Part shown: positions 1-9,027 of the stretch, piece after piece
How positions within the stretch are numbered: the first letter of the stretch is position 1
Layout of the letters: every line of letters begins with the position of its first letter
DNA from: Actinidia chinensis
Taxonomy: Eukaryota; Streptophyta; Magnoliopsida; Ericales; Actinidiaceae
Assembly: GCA_009663005.1 (NCBI GenBank)
Contig: CM018897.1
Location: 19,679,302-19,691,801, forward strand
DNA length: 12,500 nt
Reading direction: 5' to 3'
Notes under the pieces: generated by a model
The model's input: the letters and a program-made list of their open reading frames with translations, nothing else
Databases searched by the model: none
What the model was told of the DNA's origin: nothing
Program-made: the position numbers and the translations under genes

Positions 1-760
1 ATTACATCAAAATCATGGAAACTTGAGGCCCACTGAATGTAAGGATCGGTTATGTGAGACTTCTGGCAATCGAGATTTCATGCAGGCATGCACTTGGGGT
101 TTGCGGTTATATTCTTCAAGGAATAAGAGCCTAGAACCTTCGTGACTTCGAAGAACTGGGCTACGCGAGCACATGATATGGAACGCAAGCATTGCTACAA
201 TGGATCAAGGGCTACTTTTTCAAAGACCCCACAAGGAAAATATCAAACCCACAATGCGAAAAGGGAGAATAAGATAAGTCTTTCTCCTAGAGACAAATAC
301 CAAAGACTCAATGGTTGTAATCGTTGGCACGCAGTCAAAATTTCTGGCTAAGGTCAAAAGGATAAGTAAGTAAAGTTGATTCTACCCAAGAAAATTGAAG
401 AAAAGGCTCACATTACAAGAGATGCAAAACAAAGAGACCCTTTTCCTTATGCGGAAGTCCCGCAAATGGCTTGCTCAACACTAAATTGAAAGTCATTGAG
501 CACGCCAAAAAGAAAAAACCCCGCCTCCTAGAGATGAAGCGAACCCAAGGAGGCTGGAAGGTTAACGTCCAAATATTGCAGTAATCATCGTTTGGTCAGC
601 GCGACCCTACTCAATCGCTGTTTGCGTGTCTAGAAAAAGAATTTTAGGGATAGCTAGCCAAGGGAAGATTACGTCTGAAAGACGAAAAAGAAGTGGCAAC
701 TACTAACCAAATTGCTATTGTCTTTGATCCTTTGATCCTATACTCTTTCATAGAGATTTT
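1..760 (+). pseudogene. gag: gag C-terminal part (capsid end and nucleocapsid-like region), frameshifted
   Basis: Gag packages the retrotransposon RNA into cytoplasmic particles. The longest open piece starts near 142 and contains ATRAHDME at about 160-183, a hallmark stretch of Tat-type gag, followed by a basic segment ending WHAVKISG before a stop at 349-351. Upstream, the pieces CKDRL (about 39-53) and GLR.Y (about 99-112) sit in other frames, so the homology reaches base 1. From about 405 a piece resembling the LTLKEMQ.K.YPFP region of these proteins is seen. At 577-621 a cysteine, then a histidine three codons on (CSNHR), and a later cysteine at 619-621 look like the CCHC-type knuckle of Tat gag. 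Its second histidine is lost to an indel and the spacing is one codon long. The segment AATTNQIAIVF-like at about 690-725 closes the recognisable part. Confidence 0.82.
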
Positions 761-1274
761 CAGAAGCTGAAAGACTCATTTTCCTACAAATCGTCACGAT
801 CAGACATCCAATTTGTTCAATTGAAGCCAGTTGACCTTGCATCGTTTGCTCATTGCAAGCTGCTATCCATAATGGGGGCATGATGATAATGTGATAGAGT
901 TGACCTTGCTTAAATGATTAAAGATGGACGTCTTGTCACCCATCGAAGAAAAAGAAGCCGCAAAGTCACGTCATTCTCAACACGTGGTCAAATCAAACTG
1001 TGTTTCTGCTAAAAAACCCAAAGCAAGGAAGCAACAAAGAAGAGAAATGGCCAAGAAGGAGGTCATTTACATTGCCAAAGATTTATATATCCAAAATCAC
1101 GGCACGTCTTGCATTACTTTGTGAGAGTTCTTTCCAAAGTCAATATATCAGTTGATGCGGCACATGTAATTCGTAGTTTCGAGATCGCCTACGCAGATTG
1201 AGGCCCTCACCTTCTTTACCTGCACAATCCTAGTTGAGCATGAATGATCATCTTTTCAAAATTGTGTTCCTTGC
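761..1274 (+). pseudogene. gag/protease linker, degraded coding region
   Basis: This stretch links the recognisable gag to the protease. One 66-codon open piece starts at 924. It is rich in lysine, arginine and glutamate (KKPKARKQQRREMAKK near 1012-1060), like the charged variable linker that Tat polyproteins carry between nucleocapsid and protease. I see no catalytic or metal-binding motif. The reading frame breaks at both ends, and the piece is not an independent gene. The assignment rests on position and composition more than on sequence match. Confidence 0.55.
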
Positions 1275-1790
1275 ATGTCCAAAATTACTTTCTCCAGATG
1301 AAGATTTGTTGCTCGGCATGTTCAACGCGCACAATAACCGTCCTCAGTCTTCATTACCGGTATACTCGAGAGCAAAAATCAATGATGCTCTTGATGGTGG
1401 ACAGCGTCAAACATTTTGTCTCTTCTTCATGCTATGAAATAACTTGGCATCTACGATGGAGGAGCTGTCCCATAGTCGCTTGATGATACAAGGGTTTATC
1501 AAGAGGACAAAGAGGCTATTGGAGTTCTTCGTCGTTGACTTACTTACGATGACAATGACCTCGAAGTGGGCAATTATTCGCACGTCATTGAATGCACCTT
1601 CCTACAATTTGTTTGCTAGACGACCTTGGCTCCATGAGAATGGTGTTGTAAGGGCCATCTACCCTCGCCACCAATGCTTCAAGTATTGTCGTAACGGTGT
1701 CGTAAAAAGAATTGTTGGCCAGATGACAAACCTTTTCACTGAAAGAATCATATTTTGCTGATGCTAGTGTTTATATGGCAAATATCATAA
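1275..1790 (+). pseudogene. pro: Retrotransposon aspartic protease domain, frameshifted
   Basis: The retropepsin-like protease cuts the Gag-Pol polyprotein; it acts as a dimer, each chain giving one catalytic aspartate. The domain opens with PDEDLLLG at about 1293-1316. The catalytic triplet is written GAT GGT GGA (DGG) at 1393-1401 and is followed by a serine/valine/asparagine-like stretch after a frame change. Further on, an open piece from 1444 reads MEELSHSRLMIQGF, the usual segment after the active site. Then come a hydrophobic flap-to-C-terminal part, RRPWLHENGVV (about 1618-1650), and HQCFKYCRNGVVKRIV (about 1669-1716). ESYFADA at about 1742-1765 marks the end. At least four frame changes separate these pieces. 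The match to Tat-type proteases is clear from motif order and spacing. Confidence 0.88.
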
Positions 1791-2974
1791 TGAAAGAATT
1801 GGGCAACCAAGTCGTCTCTCTTCATCAATTTAGCCAAGTTTCAAAAGGGTAATGAAGTCTCAACGCCTTTAAACCTTTACTTCTATTGACAAAAATAAAA
1901 AAATCATAACACGGATAAGAAGGTCTGAAGACAAAACTTCAAAGGCGCCTCCAGGTTCGTCGATATATGCACCAAGTAAGATATAGTGAGGAACAAGTTT
2001 TTGAAAGAATTGCTTTCGCTATGCAGCGCAGCTTTAACCATACAAAGCTTCTTTTCTACGCCATTGAAGGATTCCCGACCACAACAAAGTTTGAAGGAGG
2101 GCATAGTGTATGCCTTCACAAAGAAGCACAAGAAGGTTTTGATACCAATTGCCTACAAACTTCTCGCAAGGCGGATATAGCCGTCTCAAAGTCACTGCTT
2201 TAAGGAAAACTATCATCTGAGTCATTGGAGAAAATATGCATGTGGTTTGAATCAACTCAAAATATAGCCAACTAAGAACTCAGGCAAAAGGGGTATGCTT
2301 TCCAAATTCTCCATTTTGGCCTTGGGTACACCCCACCTGCTTCTGTGCGTATTGTGATAAAGAAGTCAATAAGTCATCACCATCACAGCTGAAGAAAATG
2401 CTCACCACTCAACTAACCTTCTATTTTGATCGTCTGGGTAACCAAGTCAAGAATCCTCAGTATTTGATCGCTTAGGGCCATCAAGCACGGCGCCTACACA
2501 TCACACGATTCCACGAAGTCGTGCATGAATGTTTGGGGTGTTTCAGTCTCTCTAACCTAAGAATCTAAGAAAAGAAAAAATTAATTCTTCTTGGAGGATG
2601 ATGACAAGCTGAGAAGTGGGCATACCATCCCGTATGAACGTCATACTACTATGTGTAGTGACTACTGCTGAAGTATTGAAGATAAACTAAAAATCAGTGG
2701 TATGTACCAAAACTTTTCCGAGTATCAGGATGTCTCCAAGCCTTTGAAGAAAGTGTTGCATTTCATACCACATTACTTACTTACTGCTACTTGATGGAGA
2801 AAATTATCCTGAGAAATGCGGAGGATGGCCCCGCTAGGCATTGCGAAGAGGTGTTAAATCACTGTGATGACTTGAATGAAATGACGCTGGGCACTTAGAT
2901 GACGCCACGAACCAGTTTACATAAGCGCTCTTTCACTTTGTGAGGAACAAAAAATGTATATTGAGTTGTTGTCG
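1791..2974 (+). pseudogene. Protease-to-RT linker of the Tat polyprotein, heavily degraded
   Basis: Tat elements carry a long variable linker between protease and reverse transcriptase. Here it shows recognisable short islands. SFFSTPLKD (about 2040-2070) is followed by VLIPIAYKLLARR (about 2136-2177), both open in the piece that starts at 1986. SSVFDRLGPS is read without a break at 2454-2483 and is a hallmark of this linker in Tat polyproteins. Acidic and basic low-complexity residues lie between. The piece before RT (about 2860-2960) resembles the acidic segment that precedes the polymerase fold. No enzyme motif is visible. Stops and frame changes are frequent, so the order of islands, not a reading frame, supports the call. 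Confidence 0.75.
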
Positions 2975-3960
2975 AATAGCGGATGTCTTTTTGCTTGGAT
3001 TATAAATAAATCGCCTAAACTATATCCAAAGGTGCTGTCCCATAACTTGGCATAAAACGCGGCCTTTCGAACGCGATCAAACAAGCAGACAAACGACGCT
3101 TTCTACTAGAATTAATTCTAAGATTGAAATAGGTCAACAAGCTTATTGAATGGTCTGGCTTTATTCGGAAGTTAGTACCCATACATGGATTTCAAGTATT
3201 GTCCTGTTAAGAAGAAAAACGGACAAATTCCGAATTTGTGTTGACATTCGAGGACCTTAACCTATTGCTTGTCGGTCAAAAGATTATCTTTCTATGGGCC
3301 TATAACCTGAGTCTGCATGATAGACGCTACTACTCTACTCTACTGGACATGATGGGCATTATGCTTTTATGGATGGTTCATCTTGCTACAATGCATTCGG
3401 ATGGCTCGCACAGACGAGGAGTTAACGGCCTTTCGTACGCCAAAAGGAATCTATTGTTATAAAGTCATGCCTTTTTGGGTAAAGAAGCGCTGAGCTACAT
3501 ATCAAAGGAGCAATGTCAAAAGATTTTTGATGACATGGCTTCAACAAAAACGTGATTGCTATGTTGACGATCTAAGTTTGAACGAGAGATCGAATTCTCA
3601 TCTTTGAAGATTTGAAGAAAGTGTTTGATAATAACGCCGATACCAACTCAAGATGAACGTCCTTTCAGTGTGCCTTGGAGTGCCATCTAGAAATTCTTGG
3701 GATTCATTGTTTCGTACGTCGTGGCATAAAGATTGAGCAATCGAAGATTGAAGCTATTTTGAAGATGGGGCACTGAACCTCGAAATATCTCACGAACTCA
3801 AAAGTTTGGCAAGGCGGTTGGGGCTTATCTACGTCGGTTCCTATCAATTTGGCTGGCTCGTTGTCAAACCATTTAGTCGCCTCATGAAAAAGGGAATTCG
3901 CTTTTGGAATGGGATGAAGGTCCTGCAATAATGCCGTCAAGAGTATTAAGGCTTATTTAA
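2975..3960 (+). pseudogene. pol: Reverse transcriptase domain, frameshifted
   Basis: RT copies the element RNA into DNA in the particle. The domain begins near DVFAW-like codons at about 2982 and shows KKKNGQI at about 3211-3231, the conserved strand before the first catalytic aspartate. FMDGSS at about 3366-3383 holds that aspartate (GAT 3372-3374). ELTAFRTPKGIYCYKVMPF is read openly at 3418-3474 and is the usual segment after it. The catalytic box YVDD is intact at 3560-3571. After it come the palm/thumb pieces KCA, FLG and KIEQSKIEA-like (about 3727-3755), then a stretch ending in RLMKKG (about 3878-3895). Extra or missing bases, such as the T-run at 3471-3476, break the frame many times. 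The order and spacing of motifs fit one complete RT domain. Confidence 0.93.
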
Positions 3961-4390
3961 GGAAACCTCTAGTGTGATTGGCTCTATTTCTGGACGACCA
4001 TATAATTTGTAATCGCTGTCAAGAGCGTTCAGTATGGGCTTCTCTTGCTCAAGAGATGACGAAGGAAAGAAAATGCTCTTACTACTTGAGTAGAATGTGA
4101 ACGCATTGGCGAGCTGAATTTTCAGCCAATTGAGAAAATGTGGCTTATCTCTGGTTTTTTGCTGTTCAAAAGTTGCGCCAGCTACTTTTCAGTCAAGCAC
4201 ACACGGTTCATCTTATATCTAAAGGTCTAACCGCGTGTCAGTACATCAATGACAAAACCGGCAGTCTTTCTGATCGATTAGGCAGATGTCTCTCTTCTTC
4301 AAGAGTTTGAGATCATCTATGTGGTCCTCAAAAGGCTGATCAAGGACAAGTCTTAGGCTGATTTCTTGCTGATCAACCCATACTGCTGAT
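3961..4390 (+). pseudogene. pol: First RNase H domain (Ty3/gypsy type), frameshifted
   Basis: RNase H removes the RNA strand of the RNA/DNA hybrid during reverse transcription. The pieces seen are QERSVWASLAQE at about 4020-4055, a YYLS strand at about 4079-4090 and QPIEKM-like codons at about 4125-4140. A hydrophobic helix follows, then the ending KGQ.-ADFL at about 4340-4370, which is the usual C-terminal signature of the gypsy RNase H before the second one. The catalytic acidic residues cannot be assigned with confidence because each lies next to a frame break. Position directly behind RT is as expected. Confidence 0.82.
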
Positions 4391-4448
4391 TGGGATTATC
4401 CAAGAATTACCAATGAAGACGTCTCTTTTCATTCAAGTGGCTAACTAC

Positions 4449-4900
4449 ATGGAAATTTACTTTGATGGTGCTTCTCATCGTGAGGGTGCTGGGGCTTGTG
4501 TAGGTGTTTTCTGCACAGCCGCCAGAAGGAGAACTGCGCTACGCTTCGCCTTCACTTAACACAGTTATGCTCAAATAATGAAGGCTGAATATCAAGCTCA
4601 ATACTCGACTGGAATGGCTGTTGACATGAAGCAGCTGCGGCGTGAAAGTAATGGGGACTCTAGTTTGCATAATTATCATACTTCTTACCATTTATGAAGT
4701 GAGAAACCTGAACTTGTTGGCCAGACTATAATTATTGCCACCTCGAATGATGGATGGCTTGGGGCGTCACTTGAGAGCATTTCTTGGCTGAACAACAAAG
4801 AATAGACAGCAGATGCATACTGGCAAAACTTGCATATTCTCTTGGCGGGGCTAAAATTATAAAAACCCGACGTAAAAGGCTCGTATTTCATATGTCAGAG
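4449..4900 (+). pseudogene. pol: Second RNase H domain (archaeal-type, aRNH), frameshifted
   Basis: Plant Tat elements carry an additional RNase H of archaeal type between the gypsy RNase H and integrase, and this domain is the best lineage marker in the window. It opens MEIYFDGASHREGAGA at 4449-4496, with the first catalytic aspartate at 4464-4466. The catalytic glutamate lies in the NNE segment at 4574-4582, followed by EYQA codons after a one-base shift. The second aspartate is in GDSSL at about 4653-4667, and the last in the ADA segment at about 4809-4817. All four acidic residues of the RNase H site can therefore be located, although they lie in at least three frames. The part between holds hydrophobic and basic residues of the expected helix (AVDMKQL at about 4618-4638). 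Confidence 0.9.
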
Positions 4901-4959
4901 ATGGGTAATTCCTCCCCACTTTGATGATGAATATAATGACAAAATGGAGGTCTAATGCC

Positions 4960-6357
4960 ATTTCAGTATTTGAAATCGAAAAAGAAGCATTGGCGGGCAA
5001 TCCCTCATTGATTATCTACAACATGGGAAGCTGGGGCTGAGAATCCACATAGAAGAACTGATGTAAAGCGACGTGCTCCAGCGTTTCATTTACTCTACAA
5101 TAGTACAGCTTTATCGTCGTTCCCTTGAGGGCTAGCTTCTCTTCGTTGCCTGGAGGAAAAATGAGGCATACAAGGCCTTAGAAGAAGGCTCACTCTGGTA
5201 TATGTGGTGGCTCACCAGTCATGCCCTAAGCTTCACTTTCGAATCAAGAGATGGCTGTTACTTGTGCAATCCATGGTAAAAGACTGTCTTGAGTTTGTGC
5301 CAAGAGGTGTCAAGCATGTCAATTTCAGCTAAATTTGCATACATCACCGCCAGAGCCGCTCCATCCACTGTTGCCTCTTGGGCCATTTGATGCATGGGGT
5401 CTAGATGTATAGGGCCTATTGCCTAAATCTTCTGCAGGTCTATTCTTATATTCTAGCTGGGGCAAACTGATTCTTCTCGGCAAATGGGCTGAAGCTGTGC
5501 CACTAAGGAGGTAAATAAAGAACCGTTGTGGGAGTTTCATTCGTACAAATATTATCTTAGGATACGTGTGCCGCGCTACAAATCATCATAGGCATCATCA
5601 CAGACAATGGGAAGCCCATTTTATAATTAGTCTGATGAATAATTTTGTGAGAAATGTGGCTTTAAGCAAACATAATTCTTCCATGTACAATGCACCATCC
5701 CCCCCCCCCCCGGCAAATGGTCTCTCGCTGAAGCAGTCAACAAAACCTTGGGAATCTGCTAAAGGAAGGTGCTACCGCCAAGTCCAAAAAAGAGATTGGC
5801 CCTGAGAGAATCGGAGAAGCTCTTTGGGCGTATCGAACAACTCAATCGAACATCAACTCCAATCTTACTCCATATTCGCTGGTTTATTGGGTGGAAGCTG
5901 TTTTGGTGGGCCGCTTGAAGCGCCAATTCCATCAATTAAGCATTGCCATCAAGAAGATTGTCACTCGAAGAAAATTCTCGTCTAACTGTCTTGAAGAATT
6001 TTGAAGGCACTTGAGAATAGACTTGAAGCACAACAACTGCTGAATGCTATCAAGCGCCTTCTAAGCCTTCAATAAAAAGTTCGCCCCCAGTTCATTCAAA
6101 AATTGAGACTTTGTTGCTTTCTGGAGAAGACCCCTCATCAGCGTCACACTCGGACAGGGAAACTCAATTTACCTCAAGTGGATGGCGCGCAATAGTGTAA
6201 TACAAGAAGTTTATTCGCAACGTTGCTTACAAACTGGGGGGTTCTTGTTGTCTGAAGATGGTCTAAGAGTGGGCTCCTATCAACGGGGCAAATTTTGAAG
6301 AGATATACCCCTGTCTCAAAAGATGCTCCTTGGTTCCCGCACGAGCCTAAACTGTGA
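4960..6357 (+). pseudogene. pol: Integrase domain and end of pol, frameshifted
   Basis: Integrase inserts the DNA copy into the host chromosome. The N-terminal zinc finger shows histidine codons at 5191-5193 and 5213-5215 and a C-x2-C pair at 5308-5319. Between them lies KLHFRIKR (about 5230-5253), a strong integrase signature. The catalytic core has the first aspartate in WGLDV (5404-5406), the second in IITDNGKP (5603-5605) and the glutamate in the AEA segment (5730-5732). The D-to-E distance is about 42 codons against the usual 35; most of the excess is a run of 13 C at 5699-5711. EALWAYRTT (about 5818-5845) and YSL-Y (5872-5890) follow as in relatives. The C-terminal piece ends LKRYTPVSKDAPWFPHEPKL with TGA at 6355-6357, taken as the end of the polyprotein. 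Confidence 0.92.
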
Positions 6358-6378
6358 AGGTAAATAAAAAAAAAGTTT

Positions 6379-6822
6379 TTCAAAATTGAACTAAGCTTGG
6401 CTTGATCGCATTGGGGTACGTAGGCAACTTGAAATTTTGTTCAAGTTCAGGTCATAATTTTCTTAAAAAAAAATCCTTCAAAATTGAACTAACGCTGGCT
6501 TGATCGCATTTGGTACGTAGGCACTTAAACTTGTTTCTAAGTCAGATCATATTTCTTAAAAAAAATCTTCAAATTGAACTAAGGCGCTTGGGCTTGATCC
6601 ATTTGGTACGTATGCAACTTGAACCTTATTTCAGTTAGTCATATTTTCTAAAAAAAAATTTTCAAAATTGAACTACGCTGGCTTGATCCATTTTGGTACG
6701 TAGTGAGATCATTGAAACCCTTGTTCAAGTTCAGTCATATTATCTAAAAAAAAAAACTCTTCAAAATAAACTACTTGATGAAACTTTGTTTCAGTTCAAT
6801 TAATATTTTTTTTAAAAGGAGT
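6379..6822 (+). repeat. Tandem array A, about 91-99 bp unit, 5 copies
   Basis: Copies start at about 6379, 6477, 6568, 6661 and 6760; the last is shortened. Each begins TTCAAAATTGAACTA, passes through GGCTTGATC and GGTACGTAGGCAACTTGAA, and ends in an A-run of 7 to 11 bases. The array begins only about 20 bases after the pol stop. Copies differ mainly by one-base indels. The fifth copy lacks the GGTACGTAGG part. It is the first block of the 3' untranslated region. Confidence 0.93.
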
Positions 6823-6892
6823 CAAATTACTTCAATCTTCCCAGTCAATTCTTGCCGGCGCATGGAATAGACTCTTATGAACTTTATCGCAA

Positions 6893-7380
6893 GTCCTCTG
6901 AGGATACTTTCAAATTGTCATCTCTAGTGGCTTCCAGTGTCCAATGGATAGGGTGGGATAAACACTCTGTTTTGGCCATGTATCGGACAAAGAGCCGATG
7001 CATGTTTTGTGAATAGGTAGCTTGTGGCCAATTTCTTCTCGAGCTGGGGCATTCTCCGAAGAATACTTCAGCATTGTCTCGCTATTGGCTTTCCATGTGC
7101 GGCAATGGGATAGCGGTGGAAAGCCACTAGTGTTTTGGTTGTTGGCCATGTATCACAATGAGCCTATCAATGGTTTGGTGAATAGGTAAGCTTGTGCATT
7201 CTTCTCGACTTGCCTTCGCTCAAGAATACTCATGAATTTTCGTCCCTAGTGGCTGGCCAGGGTGTCCAATTGGATAAGTGTGGAAAGCCACTAGATTTTT
7301 GGCCATATATCGACAAATGAAGTCCGATCAATGGTTTGTGATAAGTAACTTCGTGGGCCATTGTCCTCAAGGCTTGCTTT
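6893..7380 (+). repeat. Tandem array B, about 157-170 bp unit, 3 copies
   Basis: The landmark GGCCATGTATC (third copy GGCCATATATC) recurs at about 6974, 7144 and 7301. Each unit also contains GAATACTT-like, AGTGGCTTCCAGTGTCC-like and GGTTTGTGAATAGGTAGCTT-like segments in the same order. Copies are clearly related but differ by many single-base indels. A short non-repeated joint at about 6823-6892 separates this array from array A. On the - strand one 79-codon frame stays open over most of it (6910-7149); see findings. Confidence 0.88.
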
Positions 7381-8085
7381 CTTCAGAGGAAATGATTAAG
7401 TCTTGGCGCGTCTTGTCGCCTTCTTCAGAGGAATAAATAGTCTTGCTGTTTGCTTGCCTTCTTCAGAGGAATTAAATAAGTCTTGTTGTTTGGCTGCGGC
7501 TTTCTATAGAGAATAATAAGTCTTACGCGCTTGCTCGCCTTCTTCAGAGGAAATAAATAAGTCTTGAGCCGTTGCTCCCTGCTTCAGAGGAAATAAATAG
7601 TCTTACTGGCTTGCTCGCCTTCTGTTCATGAGGAAATAAATACGTCTTGCGTTCTTGCTCGCCTTCTTCAGAGGAAATAGAAAATAAGTCTTGCCGGCTT
7701 GCTGCACCTTCTTGCAGAGGAAATAAATAAAGTCTTGCCGCTACCTGCTCGCCTTCTCACAGAGAAAATAAATAAGTCTTGGCGCTGGCCGGCCTCTTCA
7801 GAGGAAAGAATAAGTCTTGGCTGCTTGTCTCACCTTCTCAGAGAACATAATAAGTCTTGCCGCTTGGGCATCCTTTCTTCCTCAAGGAAATAAATAATTC
7901 TGCCGCTTGCTCGCCTTCTCAGAGGAGAATAAATAAGTCTGGTAAATTGCTTGCTTCTTCAGAGGAAATAAATAAGTCTTGCTGCTTTGCTCGTGCCTTC
8001 TTCAGAGGTAAATAAATAAGTCTTGTGGCTGTTTTTTTCAGAGGAAATAATAAGTCTTGCTGCTTGGCTCAGAGAACAAAATAAG
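7372..8085 (+). repeat. Tandem array C, about 40 bp unit, about 18 copies
   Basis: The segment CTTCAGAGGAAATAAATAAG followed by TCTTGCCGCTTGCTCGC recurs with starts near 7381, 7423, 7461, 7503, 7542, 7582, 7624, 7666, 7711, 7755, 7795, 7835, 7879, 7915, 7957, 7999, 8035 and 8068, a mean spacing of about 40 bases. Variation is mostly single-base insertion or loss, and no subset of bases is free to vary. It is therefore a true tandem repeat, not a repeat/spacer array. It abuts array B directly. Confidence 0.95.
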
Positions 8086-8093
8086 TATTAGCC

Positions 8094-8383
8094 GTATTGA
8101 AAAATAAAATGGTCCTGAATTCCACCATTGTACCGAATTCCAGTTGTTTCTTAGCCAAATAACTAAATAAGAAGATATCAGGGAAGGAAAAAATGGGTAC
8201 AAAGGATGAAAAAAGCGAGCAGAAAAATGATAGGGAGAGTGGGGTAGAGGAAGCAAGGGGGGAGAGGCGAAAGAAAGGGAAGCAATTCCCATTCTCTTCT
8301 TCCCCACCCTTTTCTGGGGCCATTCTGGGGTTCAGGATAAATACTTCTTTCTGTGTCAAGCTAATTTGAAGTTCCTGCAAAAA
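8094..8383 (+). other. Non-repetitive spacer with purine-rich tract between arrays C and D
   Basis: This is the only long non-tandem part of the 3' region. It holds a strongly purine-rich stretch (about 8181-8282) made of GGGAAGGAAAAAATGGG-like and AAGGGGGGAGAGGCG-like segments. The segment GAATTCCA occurs twice close together near 8117 and 8135. On the - strand two overlapping frames are open (8038-8307 and 8069-8380, 89 and 103 codons), but the translated product is serine/phenylalanine/leucine-rich as expected from a pyrimidine tract. I do not call a gene here. Confidence 0.65.
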
Positions 8384-9011
8384 AAAAAATCTTATTAAAT
8401 TGGAGTTGTAATCAAGATCAATCCTTACTTAATAACAAAAATTTTTTATTAAAATTTGAGTTGCAAAATCAAGTCAATTCCGCTTATTAATAATATAAAA
8501 TCTTATTAACTTTAGAGTTGCAAAATTAAGCCCATTCTTATTTAATTACAAAAAAAATTCCTTATTAAATTTGGTTGGAGTTGTAAAATCAATCCATTCC
8601 TTATTTAATACAAAAAAAAAACTTATTAAATTTGGAGTTGAAATTAGAGTCAATTCCGCTTATTTATTAAAAAATCTTAATTAATTTGAAATTGCAAATC
8701 AAGTCATTCCTTATTTAATTAAAATAAAATTATTATTAAATTTAGGAGTGCAAAATTAACCAAATTCATTATTTATAGACAAAAACAAAATCCTTTTAAA
8801 TTTGGAGTTGCAAAATTAAGCCAATTCCTTATTTAATAACAATTTTTTATTAAATTTAGAGTTGCAAATTAAGCCACTCCTTATATTTTAAATACAAAAA
8901 AAAAATACTTTAGTAAATTTGGAGTTGCAAATCACGCCGAGATTCCTTATTTAATACATAAAAAATATTCCTTATTAAGTTGGATATTGTAAAATCAAGT
9001 CAATTGCGCTT
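8384..9011 (+). repeat. Tandem array D, about 58 bp unit, about 11 copies
   Basis: The core GGAGTTGCAAAATCAAGTCA or a close variant recurs near 8403, 8458, 8515, 8578, 8635, 8688, 8745, 8805, 8859, 8922 and 8982, a mean spacing of about 58 bases. Each unit continues ATTCCTTATTTAATA, an A-run, then CTTATTAAATTT. The array is very AT-rich. Copies differ in the length of the A-run and by single-base indels. Confidence 0.93.
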
Positions 9012-9027
9012 TTTATAGGAATTGTAA

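Noticed and set aside
1904..2255. Overlapping open frames on both strands
   Set aside because: The + strand frames carry islands of the Tat protease/RT linker; the - strand frames are shadows.
3704..3940. 78-codon - strand open frame
   Set aside because: It lies antisense to the RT domain, whose motifs on the + strand are unmistakable; it is a shadow frame.
5325..5540. 71-codon - strand open frame
   Set aside because: It lies antisense to the integrase zinc finger and first catalytic aspartate and shows no domain of its own.
1..6357. Caulimovirus-like (pararetrovirus) remnant
   Set aside because: Integrase, a second RNase H and a flanking LTR are present, and no movement-protein motif is seen; this fits a Ty3/gypsy element.
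7372..8085. CRISPR-like array of regular short repeats
   Set aside because: The whole 40-bp unit is conserved from copy to copy; there are no variable spacers, and the context is a plant retrotransposon 3' region.
8038..8380. Two overlapping - strand frames of 89 and 103 codons as a confirmed gene
   Set aside because: The sense strand is a purine tract, so the antisense lacks stops for compositional reasons; kept only as part of the antisense finding.
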